Assembly (NCBI RefSeq): GCF_000816085.1
Contig: NZ_CP008747.1
Location: forward strand, 186,001-250,000
Source of the DNA: Staphylococcus hyicus
Lineage (GTDB): Bacteria > Bacillota > Bacilli > Staphylococcales > Staphylococcaceae
Length of the DNA stretch: 64,000 bases
Direction of reading: 5' to 3'
Shown: positions 48,050 through 57,463 of the stretch, piece after piece
How positions within the stretch are numbered: position 1 is the stretch's first letter
How the letters are laid out: the number at the start of each line of letters is the position of its first letter
Notes under the pieces: model-generated
Told to the model about the DNA's origin: nothing
Seen by the model: the letters and a program-made list of their open reading frames with translations, nothing else
Databases searched by the model: none
Made by a program: the position numbers and the translations under genes

Positions 48050-49774
48050 TTAGCGTTTAGCTTCCCATTTTTCAGTCCATACGTTGTCGTTGGCTTGGCC
48101 TTTAAAATCACTTACACCAGTAATTTTATCGATAACTGCTTCAAGGTTTGTTTTGTTTGAATGATAGGCGTTAATATAAGTTTTGACCATCGTGGCATCA
48201 TGAAGATGCGTTGTAAAGTTAAGTGACACAAAAACAGTTGGCACTTCGTGTACGTACCATGGAATTTCGTTACTCATAGCTGTGGACCATCGAATCCGAT
48301 AATTATTTTCTGCTGCATAGCCAATGATGTTTGCGAAAACGAGTGCAGCATCCACATGTTGTCGATATTCCAATGTTTTACCTTTAATGCGCGTTGAGCC
48401 GTCATTGAGTGTGACGTTAAAGCCACGTCGTTCTAAAATATCAATAATATTTTGGGTTACAGACTGGTCTGCTTTATAAATACCATCTTTTTCACCTTCA
48501 ATCATGTATAGGCGAATATTTGGATGTGTATCTGGTTTGATTGGCAATTCGTTCAACGTATTTTTAACTAATGTAATGCCTAAATCAGCAGCTTCTTGTT
48601 GCATTTCTAGGTGGGCTGTTGCACCTATGACATCTAATTCAGAAGGTGCGTGCGTAAGTGTGTGTTGCTGTTGCTTTTCTGGAAGGTGGAGTTTTGCTTT
48701 TAACCCAAGAATACGGCGTAAGGCATCGTGTAAACGCGCTTCAGTGATGATGCCGTTACGATAACCGTTAAGCATGAAGTTAAAATCTTCTTCAATATCA
48801 TTGAAAAATAAAAACATGTCACATCCCGCAGCAATAGAAAGGGGCACGTAATCTTCTCGGCGCATTGAAGCGGTCATGCCTAACATATGGCTTGCGTCTG
48901 TAATGACTAGACCATTGAATTTGAGGTCGGTTTTTAATAAATCGGTTATTAACTCTTTTGATAATGAAGCCGGTAAAATATCAGCATCTGTTAATTTAGG
49001 ATTCAACAATTTTGAGTAGGCTGGTTGAGCGATATGGCCTGCCATAATCATTTCAACACCACGTTCAATATGATTTTCGTATACTTTTCTAAAAGAGTCA
49101 TCCCACTGTGCTACAGTTTGTTCATTGACACCTAACACTAAATGTTGATCGCGTTCTTCTGTGCCATCACCCGGGAAATGTTTCACGCATGTGATCATAT
49201 CATTATTTTGACGATAACCGTCTATATAGGCATTGGAATAACGTATCACTGTTTCGGCATTTGTACCATAACTTCGTGTGTTCACAATGGTATTACGCCA
49301 GTTTTCTACAATGTCGACGCAAGGATCAAAGTTCACATTAACGCCTAACGCTTTGGCTTCTTTACCAGATATAAAGCCGGCATTAAATGCTACTTGTGTT
49401 TGTTGTGTAGCTTCACATTGGGCCGCAGACGCGATATAGGTACCATCATTACATGCGCCATTCCCACCAGCATCACAGTTTGCGGCAATGAGTAAAGGGA
49501 TTTTACTATGTGATTGTAAATCATTTAAAAGGGTTTGAACTTCATCTTTATTCCCCCCTTGATAACGCGCGCCACCGATATGGTACTGCTCTAAAATCTC
49601 ATGATTAGACAAGGTGCCTTCATTGAAATCACCTTCTTTTTCAAGTGAAAATAAATTAAAAAAGAGCTGTCCTATTTTTTCTTCATCTGACATGGACTGA
49701 ATTGTCGACTCCACCCATGCGATTTGTTGATTATTTAAGAAATATGGTTTTTCAGTTAAGTTTACGTTTGGCAT
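48050..49774 (-). CDS. glycoside hydrolase family 3, beta-N-acetylhexosaminidase-like
   Basis: A 574-aa cytosolic glycosidase. The NagZ-type catalytic loop VKHFPGDGTEERDQHLVLG is near residue 195, and the likely nucleophile Asp is in LVITDASHMLGM near 293. The C-terminal 200 residues form a second domain, as in larger Gram-positive GH3 enzymes. There is no signal peptide, so the substrate is probably an imported or recycled amino-sugar glycoside. It follows a HAD phosphatase gene by two bases and faces an AraC regulator, making a likely sugar-use cluster. Confidence 0.82.
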   Translation of the reverse strand: MPNVNLTEKPYFLNNQQIAWVESTIQSMSDEEKIGQLFFNLFSLEKEGDFNEGTLSNHEILEQYHIGGARYQGGNKDEVQTLLNDLQSHSKIPLLIAANCDAGGNGACNDGTYIASAAQCEATQQTQVAFNAGFISGKEAKALGVNVNFDPCVDIVENWRNTIVNTRSYGTNAETVIRYSNAYIDGYRQNNDMITCVKHFPGDGTEERDQHLVLGVNEQTVAQWDDSFRKVYENHIERGVEMIMAGHIAQPAYSKLLNPKLTDADILPASLSKELITDLLKTDLKFNGLVITDASHMLGMTASMRREDYVPLSIAAGCDMFLFFNDIEEDFNFMLNGYRNGIITEARLHDALRRILGLKAKLHLPEKQQQHTLTHAPSELDVIGATAHLEMQQEAADLGITLVKNTLNELPIKPDTHPNIRLYMIEGEKDGIYKADQSVTQNIIDILERRGFNVTLNDGSTRIKGKTLEYRQHVDAALVFANIIGYAAENNYRIRWSTAMSNEIPWYVHEVPTVFVSLNFTTHLHDATMVKTYINAYHSNKTNLEAVIDKITGVSDFKGQANDNVWTEKWEAKR

Positions 49775-49776
49775 GT

Positions 49777-50622
49777 TTATTTCGCTCCTTCAAAGTTTTG
49801 ATAAAACATTTGAATTAATTTGTTTTGAACTGTTTGATAGAACGTATTGGAAATAAATAAATCACTATACACATCATAAAATTTTTTCCAAGATGCATTT
49901 TCGTGATGGGCAAGTATTGGATAAAAAAAGATATTATTGATTTGTGCTGCTTTTAAATCGCCTTCTGCATCACCAATCATGATCATATGTTCAGGTTGAT
50001 AGTGGGCTTTAAGTTTACTGATACAATGTTCTTTTGTTCCGGCTTCTTGGGCGAACAGTCCTGAAATATAAGGCATAAGGCCATGATGTTGCCATTCATT
50101 TTCGACGGCAGACTGATTGGCAGATGACACAATGACAACATCTGCGACCTGACTGACTTTTTCTAAAGAGACTTTGACATGGGAAAATGGTCCAACACTA
50201 GGAAGTTGTTTGATTTTCTCATTCACGCGTAAGGACCACGCTAACGCACGTTTAAGTCCTGTTTTCTCAGGGTTATGTAGTATATCTTTCTCTAGTTGAG
50301 GGTTTGAAAATACGGATGTATGATCGACCCATTGTTTAATATCCTCATAACCTTCTACAGTAATACCTTGGGTGTGAAGCTCAGTTAACATTTTTTCTAA
50401 TCCTTTAAAACGGTTAATACCTCGAGTAATTTCGTAGAGATTAAACGTGTTCCATCTTTTTAGAATGTGTTCACGATGGGCATCTAAATCCCAAATGTCT
50501 AGTATCGCAGGCCCGAACGCACACTCATGTTTGATTGTCATAGTATCCATACCACAGCCATCTGAATCAATACAGATGAGGTGTGTATGTGAAGGGGTAT
50601 ATTGGCTTAATGCGGATATCAT
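49777..50622 (-). CDS. HAD superfamily hydrolase
   Basis: A 281-aa phosphatase-like protein. Motif I CIDSDGCGMD is at the N-terminus, motif II VVIVSSANQS near 165, and motif III/IV HMIMIGDAEGDLKAAQ near 216. These give the HAD fold; the second Asp of DxD is retained. The start at 50622 has AAAGGAATGGAG before it; codons upstream overlap this site. It is coupled to the GH3 gene and could dephosphorylate a sugar phosphate made by that pathway. The substrate is inferred only from context. Confidence 0.75.
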   Translation of the reverse strand: MISALSQYTPSHTHLICIDSDGCGMDTMTIKHECAFGPAILDIWDLDAHREHILKRWNTFNLYEITRGINRFKGLEKMLTELHTQGITVEGYEDIKQWVDHTSVFSNPQLEKDILHNPEKTGLKRALAWSLRVNEKIKQLPSVGPFSHVKVSLEKVSQVADVVIVSSANQSAVENEWQHHGLMPYISGLFAQEAGTKEHCISKLKAHYQPEHMIMIGDAEGDLKAAQINNIFFYPILAHHENASWKKFYDVYSDLFISNTFYQTVQNKLIQMFYQNFEGAK

Positions 50623-50675
50623 AATCTCCATTCCTTTCAAATAAAATTGCTATAATACAGGTGAGGTGACACCTA

Positions 50676-51914
50676 ATGATTGATGTAAAAACACTAGAAA
50701 TTGTAAAAGCACATGCATTGGATTTATTAAAATTAGACATGAACGTGTTTGAATTAACGGATTATAAACAAATGAGCCATATTTTTAAATCACCTTTCAC
50801 TAATGTGAAACGTAAACAGTTTAAAATCGATTTTCAACATTTCATATCGCAATTAGAAAGTCGTAAGATTTATCATTATAAGAATCTATTTGGTGTTCAA
50901 TATGTGTTGTTCAAGTATAAAAAATGCAATCAAATCGTGATTATTGGTCCGTTTTTAGAGAAAAGACCCAATGAACGAATGTGCCATGAGATGTTATTGA
51001 ATGCGAATATTTCCATTTCTAATTTAACTACACTTAAACAGTACTTGATAAAGGTTCCCGTATGTCACTATAATGATGCGTTAAAAATGGCACATTTAGC
51101 GGTCCGTTTTTTAAAAAATAAGTTTTCCCATTATCCTGTGATGCATATTGATTTTAATCTTCATCCAGAATCTGTGAGTTATGCTGAACAAAAATTACAG
51201 CATCATTATATGATGACGGACATTAAAGATAGGTATGAGCTAGAAAATAAAATGCTAGCGGCAATTCAAAATGGGAATATTGATGAAGCATTAGCACTTC
51301 ATACGCAAATAAATTTATTTGTATCAGGGTTGAAACGTTTAAAAGATGATTTATTGAATTTAAAATATCGTGCGTATTTACAAAATACGTTATGTCGTAA
51401 AACGATTGAAAAAGCCCGAGTGAATTTGCTTACAATTGATGTCTTATCTGCAAAGTATGCGGCTTTAATTGATGAAGCAGAAAATATTGAGATACTCGAA
51501 ATCGTAACGCATGATATGATTCGTGAGTATGCTGAAACAGCGCTCAAAGTAAATGCATTGAAGCACACTCCTAAAATCAATAAAGTTATTCAATATATTG
51601 AGATGTATTTAGATCAAACTTTGACTTTGAGTGAGTTGGCGAAAAGCGTTAAATTATCCCCGACCTATCTTTCTCGCACATTTAGCCAAGAAATCGGGAA
51701 AACTATCCCTCAATATATTATGGAACTGAGACTTAAAAAAGCATGTGACTTACTTGAAACAACAGAGATGCCAATTGAGCATGTGGCCCAATATGTAGGC
51801 TTCAAACGACAAAGTTACTTTAGCCACTGTTTTAAAAAGGTGTATGGATGTACACCGATTCAATATAAGCAAACTTACAACGAAAAAAGTAAACGCTTTC
51901 TTCGTTGGTTTTAA
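50676..51914 (+). CDS. AraC family transcriptional regulator
   Basis: A 412-aa regulator. The C-terminal 100 residues are a classical AraC/XylS double helix-turn-helix (LTLSELAKSVKLSPTYLSRT and IEHVAQYVGFKRQSYFSHCF, ending CTPIQYKQ). The long N-terminal part has no recognisable sensor domain. TATAAT at 50651-50656 is its likely -10, within 25 bp of the start, and the ribosome site is AGGTGAGGTG. It is divergent from the HAD-GH3 pair, which it probably controls. Confidence 0.85.
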   Translation: MIDVKTLEIVKAHALDLLKLDMNVFELTDYKQMSHIFKSPFTNVKRKQFKIDFQHFISQLESRKIYHYKNLFGVQYVLFKYKKCNQIVIIGPFLEKRPNERMCHEMLLNANISISNLTTLKQYLIKVPVCHYNDALKMAHLAVRFLKNKFSHYPVMHIDFNLHPESVSYAEQKLQHHYMMTDIKDRYELENKMLAAIQNGNIDEALALHTQINLFVSGLKRLKDDLLNLKYRAYLQNTLCRKTIEKARVNLLTIDVLSAKYAALIDEAENIEILEIVTHDMIREYAETALKVNALKHTPKINKVIQYIEMYLDQTLTLSELAKSVKLSPTYLSRTFSQEIGKTIPQYIMELRLKKACDLLETTEMPIEHVAQYVGFKRQSYFSHCFKKVYGCTPIQYKQTYNEKSKRFLRWF

Positions 51915-52115
51915 ACTATCATGTGTGGCTGAAAAAATAAGGGCAAAAAATAAAAAAATTTTCAATTTGTGTATTTTTTTGCGGATATACCTCAATATTT
52001 TAAATATAACGACAAAAATTTGATAAAAACATAAAGGATTAAAGGCTGAAATTCCAAAGCAAATTACGAACAATCAGAAAATTGAGGTAAAAGATATAGT
52101 AATGTAATCAGATAT

Positions 52116-52130
52116 ACAAAACGTTTTCAT
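52116..52130 (-). promoter_or_regulatory. CcpA cre-like site
   Basis: On the minus strand ATGAAAACGTTTTGT fits the cre consensus WTGNAANCGNWNNCW at 14 of 15 positions. It lies upstream of the eda promoter, in keeping with catabolite control of hexuronate use. Confidence 0.65.
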
Positions 52131-52210
52131 ATCAAGGCTTACAGGCTTTGGAAGGAAACGTTTTTTTGTTTTGGAAAATGAGAGAATAAGCTGGATTTCT
52201 GGATGTGAAA

Positions 52211-52238
52211 TTGACTGTCCAACAATCAAAAATATAAT
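52211..52238 (+). promoter_or_regulatory. promoter of the hexuronate operon
   Basis: TTGACT (52211-52216), 16 bp, TATAAT (52233-52238). The predicted start is about 35 bp before the eda ATG. Confidence 0.75.
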
Positions 52239-52278
52239 GAAAGTGAGTTGGAAAAGCGGAATGTTTAGGAGGGAGAAA

Positions 52279-52920
52279 ATGAAAAAATATCGCATATTGG
52301 AACGCATGCATCATCACTATCTTGTAGCAGTTGTGCGAGGTGAATCTAAAGAGGACGCACTTCACACTACGACGCACATTATAGATGGTGGGATGCGCAA
52401 CATTGAAATCACATTTACGACACCTGAAGCTTATGACGTTATCGCAGAAGTAAAGCGTTTATTTAGTGAGGATGACATTGTTGTTGGCGCAGGGACGGTG
52501 CTTGATCCGATGACAGCACGTTTAGCTATAGTAAATGGTGCGGAATATATCGTGAGTCCGCATCTCGATAAAGACATCGCTAAAATGTGCAACTTATACA
52601 GTATTCCTTATTTGCCTGGATGTGGATCCGTTACTGAAATTACCGAGGCATTAACGTATGGCGTTGACGTAGTAAAGTTATTTCCTGGCGATTTATTAGG
52701 TGCAAACTTTATAAAAAATGTGCACGGACCGATTCCGCACATAGAGATGATGCCATCAGGTGGCGTAGCATTAAACAATTTACATGAATGGATTGAAAAA
52801 GGCGCATTTGCAGTAGGTATTGGAAGTGCATTAACGAAAGGTGCTCAATCAAGTCATGATGAAATTATAGCTTCCAATACAGAACAATTTGTCAAAAAAT
52901 ATCGCGAAATTGTAGGGTGA
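52279..52920 (+). CDS. eda: 2-dehydro-3-deoxyphosphogluconate (KDPG) aldolase
   Basis: Splits KDPG into pyruvate and glyceraldehyde-3-phosphate, the last step of the hexuronate route. The 213-aa class I aldolase has Glu in NIEITFTTPEA near residue 43 and the Schiff-base Lys in VDVVKLFPGD near 133; SGGVALNN binds phosphate near 158. The ATG at 52279 follows AGGAGGGAG. First gene of the operon. Confidence 0.93.
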   Translation: MKKYRILERMHHHYLVAVVRGESKEDALHTTTHIIDGGMRNIEITFTTPEAYDVIAEVKRLFSEDDIVVGAGTVLDPMTARLAIVNGAEYIVSPHLDKDIAKMCNLYSIPYLPGCGSVTEITEALTYGVDVVKLFPGDLLGANFIKNVHGPIPHIEMMPSGGVALNNLHEWIEKGAFAVGIGSALTKGAQSSHDEIIASNTEQFVKKYREIVG

Positions 52921-52921
52921 T

Positions 52922-53938
52922 ATGATGTCTGTGATTACATTAGGTGAAATTTTAATGCGCTTATCCACCACGCAGCATCAACGTTTTCAAGCATGTTCTC
53001 CATTAGCCTGTCACTATGGCGGTGCTGAAATGAACGTTGCTATAGGATTATCTGGTTTTGGTATTCCTACAGCTATGATTACTGGGCTACCCAAAAATGC
53101 ATTAGGAAATATAATCATTCAAACGTTACATCGATATAACGTAAATACTAAAAACGTTTTTCAAAAAGAAGGGCGCTTAGGACTTTATTTTGTAGAGGAA
53201 GGTTTTGGTCAACGTGCGCCAAACATTATATATGACCGAGAGCATAGTGTTTTTAATCATATGACATTAGAAGATATACACATAGAGCAGATGTTGCACG
53301 ACTATGATTGGTTTCATTTCACTGGAATCACACCTGCACTCAATGACACTTTATTCAAATTAATGAAGAAGATTACACGCATAGCGAAACAACAAGGGAT
53401 GACAATCAGTTGTGATTTGAATTATCGCGCTCAATTGTGGGACTTTCAAACAGCGCGTGATAAAATGTCAGAACTTTTGCCAGATGTAGATATTATTTTT
53501 GGTTATGAGCCACTCAATTTAATAAATATTGCTACAGGTGAAGACAAAAAAGATACGTTGTCACGCAATCCATCACTTGATGACCTACGTCCGATATTAA
53601 AAGAAATCCATGAGCTTTATGATCTTCGCTATATCGCATTTACACAACGAAAAATTTTTAATCATAAAAGAAATCGCTTACAAAGTTTTATTTCTACCAC
53701 ACATGAGATGGTTAAATCACCCTGTGTCGATGTTGAAATTTTAGAGCGTGTCGGTACGGGAGACGCCTTTAGTGTAGGGGTTTTGTATGGTTTGATACAA
53801 CAATGGTCGCTTCAAGAGACAGTCAATTTTGGGTTAAAAAATATGTGCTACAAACATACGATACATGGTGACTATTGTTATGCCACTTTAGATGAAGTTC
53901 AATCAATGCAGTTCAACGGCAGTGATATAAATCGTTAG
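52922..53938 (+). CDS. kdgK: 2-dehydro-3-deoxygluconate kinase
   Basis: PfkB-family sugar kinase, 338 aa, phosphorylating KDG to KDPG. The N-terminal ITLGEILMRLS and GGAEMNVAIGLSGFG give the substrate region; the C-terminal ERVGTGDAFSVGVLYGL holds the anion hole and catalytic Asp near 278. It starts one base after eda and feeds it directly. Confidence 0.92.
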   Translation: MMSVITLGEILMRLSTTQHQRFQACSPLACHYGGAEMNVAIGLSGFGIPTAMITGLPKNALGNIIIQTLHRYNVNTKNVFQKEGRLGLYFVEEGFGQRAPNIIYDREHSVFNHMTLEDIHIEQMLHDYDWFHFTGITPALNDTLFKLMKKITRIAKQQGMTISCDLNYRAQLWDFQTARDKMSELLPDVDIIFGYEPLNLINIATGEDKKDTLSRNPSLDDLRPILKEIHELYDLRYIAFTQRKIFNHKRNRLQSFISTTHEMVKSPCVDVEILERVGTGDAFSVGVLYGLIQQWSLQETVNFGLKNMCYKHTIHGDYCYATLDEVQSMQFNGSDINR

Positions 53939-53953
53939 AAAGAAGGCGAGACT

Positions 53954-55357
53954 ATGACATCGCAAATCACATTAAATGACCAAAAAAAATTAAAAAAGTT
54001 TCAAAAAATAGATGCCCCCATTTTGAAATTTAAAGAAAAATTGGCCTACGGTTTTGGCGATTTAGGAAATGGCCTCATGTTTGACATGGGTATGATTTAT
54101 CTTTTGAAATTTTACACTGACATTTTAGGTATTTCAGCATTTTACGGAGGATTAGTATTTTTAGTCGCGAAAGTATTTGATGCATTTGAAGATACAGGTG
54201 TTGGTACTATTGTAGATTCACGACGTAACATTGGACCTAAAGGTAAATTTAGACCATTTATTTTATACGGAACGGTTCCGCTGGCATTGCTTACTGTCCT
54301 GTCATTTATTTCTCCTGATTTATCCTACACAGGCAAAGTAGTTTGGGCATTTGCGACCTATATGTTATTTAATATGGCTTATTCAGTCGTTAATATCCCT
54401 TATGGGTCACTTTCAGCTTCAATGTCTTTGAATTCTGAAGACCGTACACAGCTTTCAGTTTTTCGTAATATGGGTTCTCAAGGTGCGCTTTTCTTCGCAG
54501 GCATTGTCGTTATTCCAATGGTCGATCGCTTTTCGAATCATACAGTAGGTTATCCAATAGTTGTAGCTGTACTTTCAGTGATTGGCGTCGCGTTACATCT
54601 CATTTGCTATAAAGGAGTAAAAGAGCGTTATGTTGTTCAAAGAGAAGAAGTGAAAGGGACAAATAAAAGAGCGTTCTTAGGACTATTAAAAAATGAAGCA
54701 TTCGCTGTTTTAGCAATTTATACTCTACTCACGATTATGGCACTGTTTCTAAAACAATCTGTGCAACTTTATTACTTTGAATACGTGATGGGTTATCCAA
54801 ATCTTGTGGGGTTAGTGAGCACATTAAACTTTGCAGTATTATTCCCAGCACTTTACTTAACAACGATTCTAAGTAAAAAGTTTGGCAAGAAAGCTACTGC
54901 TTTAATTGGTGTCGGCGGTTTTATTATCTTTGAATTTTTAAACTACGCCTTCTTTGGAGAACAACTCGTATCATTTTTAATCGTTAGCACCATTTCTTCA
55001 TTCTTTTTAGTCATTCCTAATACTGTGACATGGGCGTTTATTGCTGACGTTGTCGAATACGGTCAATGGAAATCTGGTATTCGCTCGGAAGGTATTATTT
55101 ATTCAAGCTATAGTTTTACGCGAAAAGTATCGCAAGCATTAGCAGGCTTTGTTCCTGGTGTTGCGTTAACGGTGATTGGCTACCAACCAAATGTACAACA
55201 AGCTGCAGAAACGTTACATGGATTGAGATTTCTATTTTTTGTCATTCCTGCAGGTGCAAGTTTAATCGCATTATTAATCTTTTTATTCTTCTATCCACTT
55301 ACTGATAGAAAACATAAACAAATCGTTAAGGAACTTACGTTAAGAGAAGAAGTTTAG
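53954..55357 (+). CDS. GPH-family sugar:cation symporter, probable (hex)uronide importer
   Basis: A 467-aa membrane transporter with 12 helices of the GPH (glycoside-pentoside-hexuronide) family, as in UidB/GusB and YicJ. The N-terminal LAYGFGDLGNGLMFD and YLLKFYTDILGI are family hallmarks. Position between kdgK and uxaC and with a beta-glucuronidase in the same operon suggests glucuronide or glucuronate uptake. AGAAGGCGAG is its ribosome site. Confidence 0.87.
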   Translation: MTSQITLNDQKKLKKFQKIDAPILKFKEKLAYGFGDLGNGLMFDMGMIYLLKFYTDILGISAFYGGLVFLVAKVFDAFEDTGVGTIVDSRRNIGPKGKFRPFILYGTVPLALLTVLSFISPDLSYTGKVVWAFATYMLFNMAYSVVNIPYGSLSASMSLNSEDRTQLSVFRNMGSQGALFFAGIVVIPMVDRFSNHTVGYPIVVAVLSVIGVALHLICYKGVKERYVVQREEVKGTNKRAFLGLLKNEAFAVLAIYTLLTIMALFLKQSVQLYYFEYVMGYPNLVGLVSTLNFAVLFPALYLTTILSKKFGKKATALIGVGGFIIFEFLNYAFFGEQLVSFLIVSTISSFFLVIPNTVTWAFIADVVEYGQWKSGIRSEGIIYSSYSFTRKVSQALAGFVPGVALTVIGYQPNVQQAAETLHGLRFLFFVIPAGASLIALLIFLFFYPLTDRKHKQIVKELTLREEV

Positions 55358-55373
55358 TGAAGGAGGATGACTC

Positions 55374-56777
55374 ATGACTTTTATTCATAAAAATTTTATG
55401 CTCACCAATGAAACGGCACGTCACTTATATCACACTTATGCCCAAACTATGCCGATATATGACTATCATTGTCATTTAGATCCTAAAATGATCAGTGAGA
55501 ATACACATTTTGATAACATCACAGACCTTTGGTTAGGCGGTGATCATTATAAATGGCGAGCAATGCGTGCGCAAGGCATTGATGAATACTATATCACTGG
55601 TGCGGCAGAACCTAAAGAAAAATTTAAAAAATGGGCAGAAACGTTAGACAACGCAGTGGGCAATCCACTTTATCATTGGTCCCATCTGGAGTTGAAAATG
55701 TATTTTGATATTGACGACCGCTTAAGTGCAACCAATGCAGAAGACATATATGACCGTGCAAACGCCTATTTAAAATCACATCATGTGACAACACAATCGC
55801 TCATTTCTGATTCCAATGTGGCACTGATTTGTACGACTGATAATCCGACAGATACTCTTGAGCATCATGATGCCATTCGTGCACAAGATGGATTTAAAAC
55901 AGCTGTACTCCCAGCATTTCGTCCTGATGATGCGTTTAAAGTGGGCACACCGCAATTTATTGATTTTGTAAAAAAATTGGAAAGCCAAACGCATCCCATC
56001 ATAGATAGTGGGGACTTCGTAAAGGCTTTAAAGCAACGTATTGATTATTTTCATCAAAAAGGTGGCCGTTTAGCGGATCATGGTTTAGAAGAAATTCGTT
56101 TTGAAGCGTTTGATGCGGTTGAGATTAATACAATCTTTGAGAAAGCGTTAGAACAAGAACCTATTTCTAAAAAAGAATATTTCCAATTTCAAACCTTTAT
56201 CTTGCGTGAATTGAGTAAAGCATATAGTGAAAAAAATTGGGTGATGCAAATTCATTTTGGTGCCATCCGTAATAATAATACGCGTGCATTTTCAAAACTA
56301 GGACCAGATGCAGGTTTTGATTCAATAAGAGATCAAGAAAATTTAGCAGCTCATTTAAATGCAACGCTCAATATGATGGAAGCGGACAATCATTTACCGA
56401 AAACGATTCTTTATAATTTAAACCCGGTTTATAACGATATTGTTGGCTCTACTATCGCAAACTTTCAAACAGAACCAGGGATAAAAAGTAAAATTCAACA
56501 TGGCGCAGGATGGTGGTTTAATGACACAAAACGTGGCATGTTGAACCAAATGAGCTCACTCGCAGATCAAGGACTGCTTATGCATTTTGTTGGTATGTTG
56601 ACAGATTCACGAAGTTTTATTTCCTATTCACGTCATGATTATTTTAGACGTATTTTATGTAATTTTATTGGAACATTAGTAGAAAACGGTGAAATTCCGA
56701 ATGATGACACGTTATTAAAACGCATGATTGAAAATATATGTTATGACAATGCCTATCATTATTTTAATTTAATTTAG
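55374..56777 (+). CDS. uxaC: glucuronate (uronate) isomerase
   Basis: Isomerises D-glucuronate to D-fructuronate. At 467 aa it is full length. The amidohydrolase-fold metal motif DYHCHLDP is near residue 31; HFGAIRNNN near 287 and GAGWWFNDTKRGM near 377 are typical UxaC segments. AAGGAGG lies nine bases before the ATG. Second enzyme of the route after beta-glucuronidase. Confidence 0.94.
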   Translation: MTFIHKNFMLTNETARHLYHTYAQTMPIYDYHCHLDPKMISENTHFDNITDLWLGGDHYKWRAMRAQGIDEYYITGAAEPKEKFKKWAETLDNAVGNPLYHWSHLELKMYFDIDDRLSATNAEDIYDRANAYLKSHHVTTQSLISDSNVALICTTDNPTDTLEHHDAIRAQDGFKTAVLPAFRPDDAFKVGTPQFIDFVKKLESQTHPIIDSGDFVKALKQRIDYFHQKGGRLADHGLEEIRFEAFDAVEINTIFEKALEQEPISKKEYFQFQTFILRELSKAYSEKNWVMQIHFGAIRNNNTRAFSKLGPDAGFDSIRDQENLAAHLNATLNMMEADNHLPKTILYNLNPVYNDIVGSTIANFQTEPGIKSKIQHGAGWWFNDTKRGMLNQMSSLADQGLLMHFVGMLTDSRSFISYSRHDYFRRILCNFIGTLVENGEIPNDDTLLKRMIENICYDNAYHYFNLI

Positions 56778-56782
56778 GGGGA

Positions 56783-57451
56783 GTGACGGACGATGAAAAT
56801 GACGTTGAAAAAATGAATCCATTGAGTGGTGAATTGTCGTTGCCAGGATGGGATTCGAGCTATACGAAAGAAGATTTGGCATCATTGTTTCATGATTATG
56901 CTTCTGTTGATGAAGAAACATTATGGGACAATTTGACGTATTTTATTCAAAAAATCATGCCCGTTGCTGAAGAAGAAAACATGTTAATGGCGATTCACCC
57001 GGATGATCCACCTTGGAACATTTTTGGCTTACCGCGCATTATCACGAATAAAGAGAATTTAGAGCGTTTTATTAACATTTATGATTCAAAATCGAACGGA
57101 TTAACGTTATGTTCAGGTTCACTCGGTGCAGATAAACACAATGATTTTGTCGAAATATTAAGGTATTTTGGTGAAAAAGATCGTGTGAACTTTGTACATG
57201 CCAGAAACGTCAAATTAGTTGGTGAAAAATCATTCCAAGAGTCTGCACATTTATCAGAAGCTGGTTCTATCGATATGTATGAAGTTGTAAAAGCAATGCA
57301 TAGCTTTGGCTATAAGGGTCCAATACGTCCAGACCATGGCAGAATGATTTGGGGAGAAACTGGTAAACCGGGATATGGCTTATATGATCGTGCGCTCGGT
57401 GCTGTGTATTTAAATGGTCTGTATGAAGCTATTACGAAAGAAAATCAATAG
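56783..57451 (+). pseudogene. uxuA: mannonate dehydratase UxuA, internally deleted
   Basis: Mannonate dehydratase turns D-mannonate into KDG. Here only the C-terminal two thirds remain: IHPDDPPWNIFGLPRIITN, GLTLCSGSLGADK, FVHARNVK and RPDHGRMIWGE are clear UxuA motifs, but the family has about 350 residues and this frame has 222, starting at a GTG. The true start is likely the ATG at 56793, reading MKMT, the standard UxuA N-terminus, which stops after seven codons. A deletion of roughly 120 codons between about 56806 and 56810 has joined start and remainder out of frame. Confidence 0.85.
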
Positions 57452-57463
57452 GGGGTGTGAAAA

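Larger units (their letters stand above)
51915..52278. other. control region of the hexuronate operon
   Basis: No gene. Holds the cre-like site at 52116-52130, the promoter at 52211-52238 and a ribosome site before eda. Confidence 0.6.
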
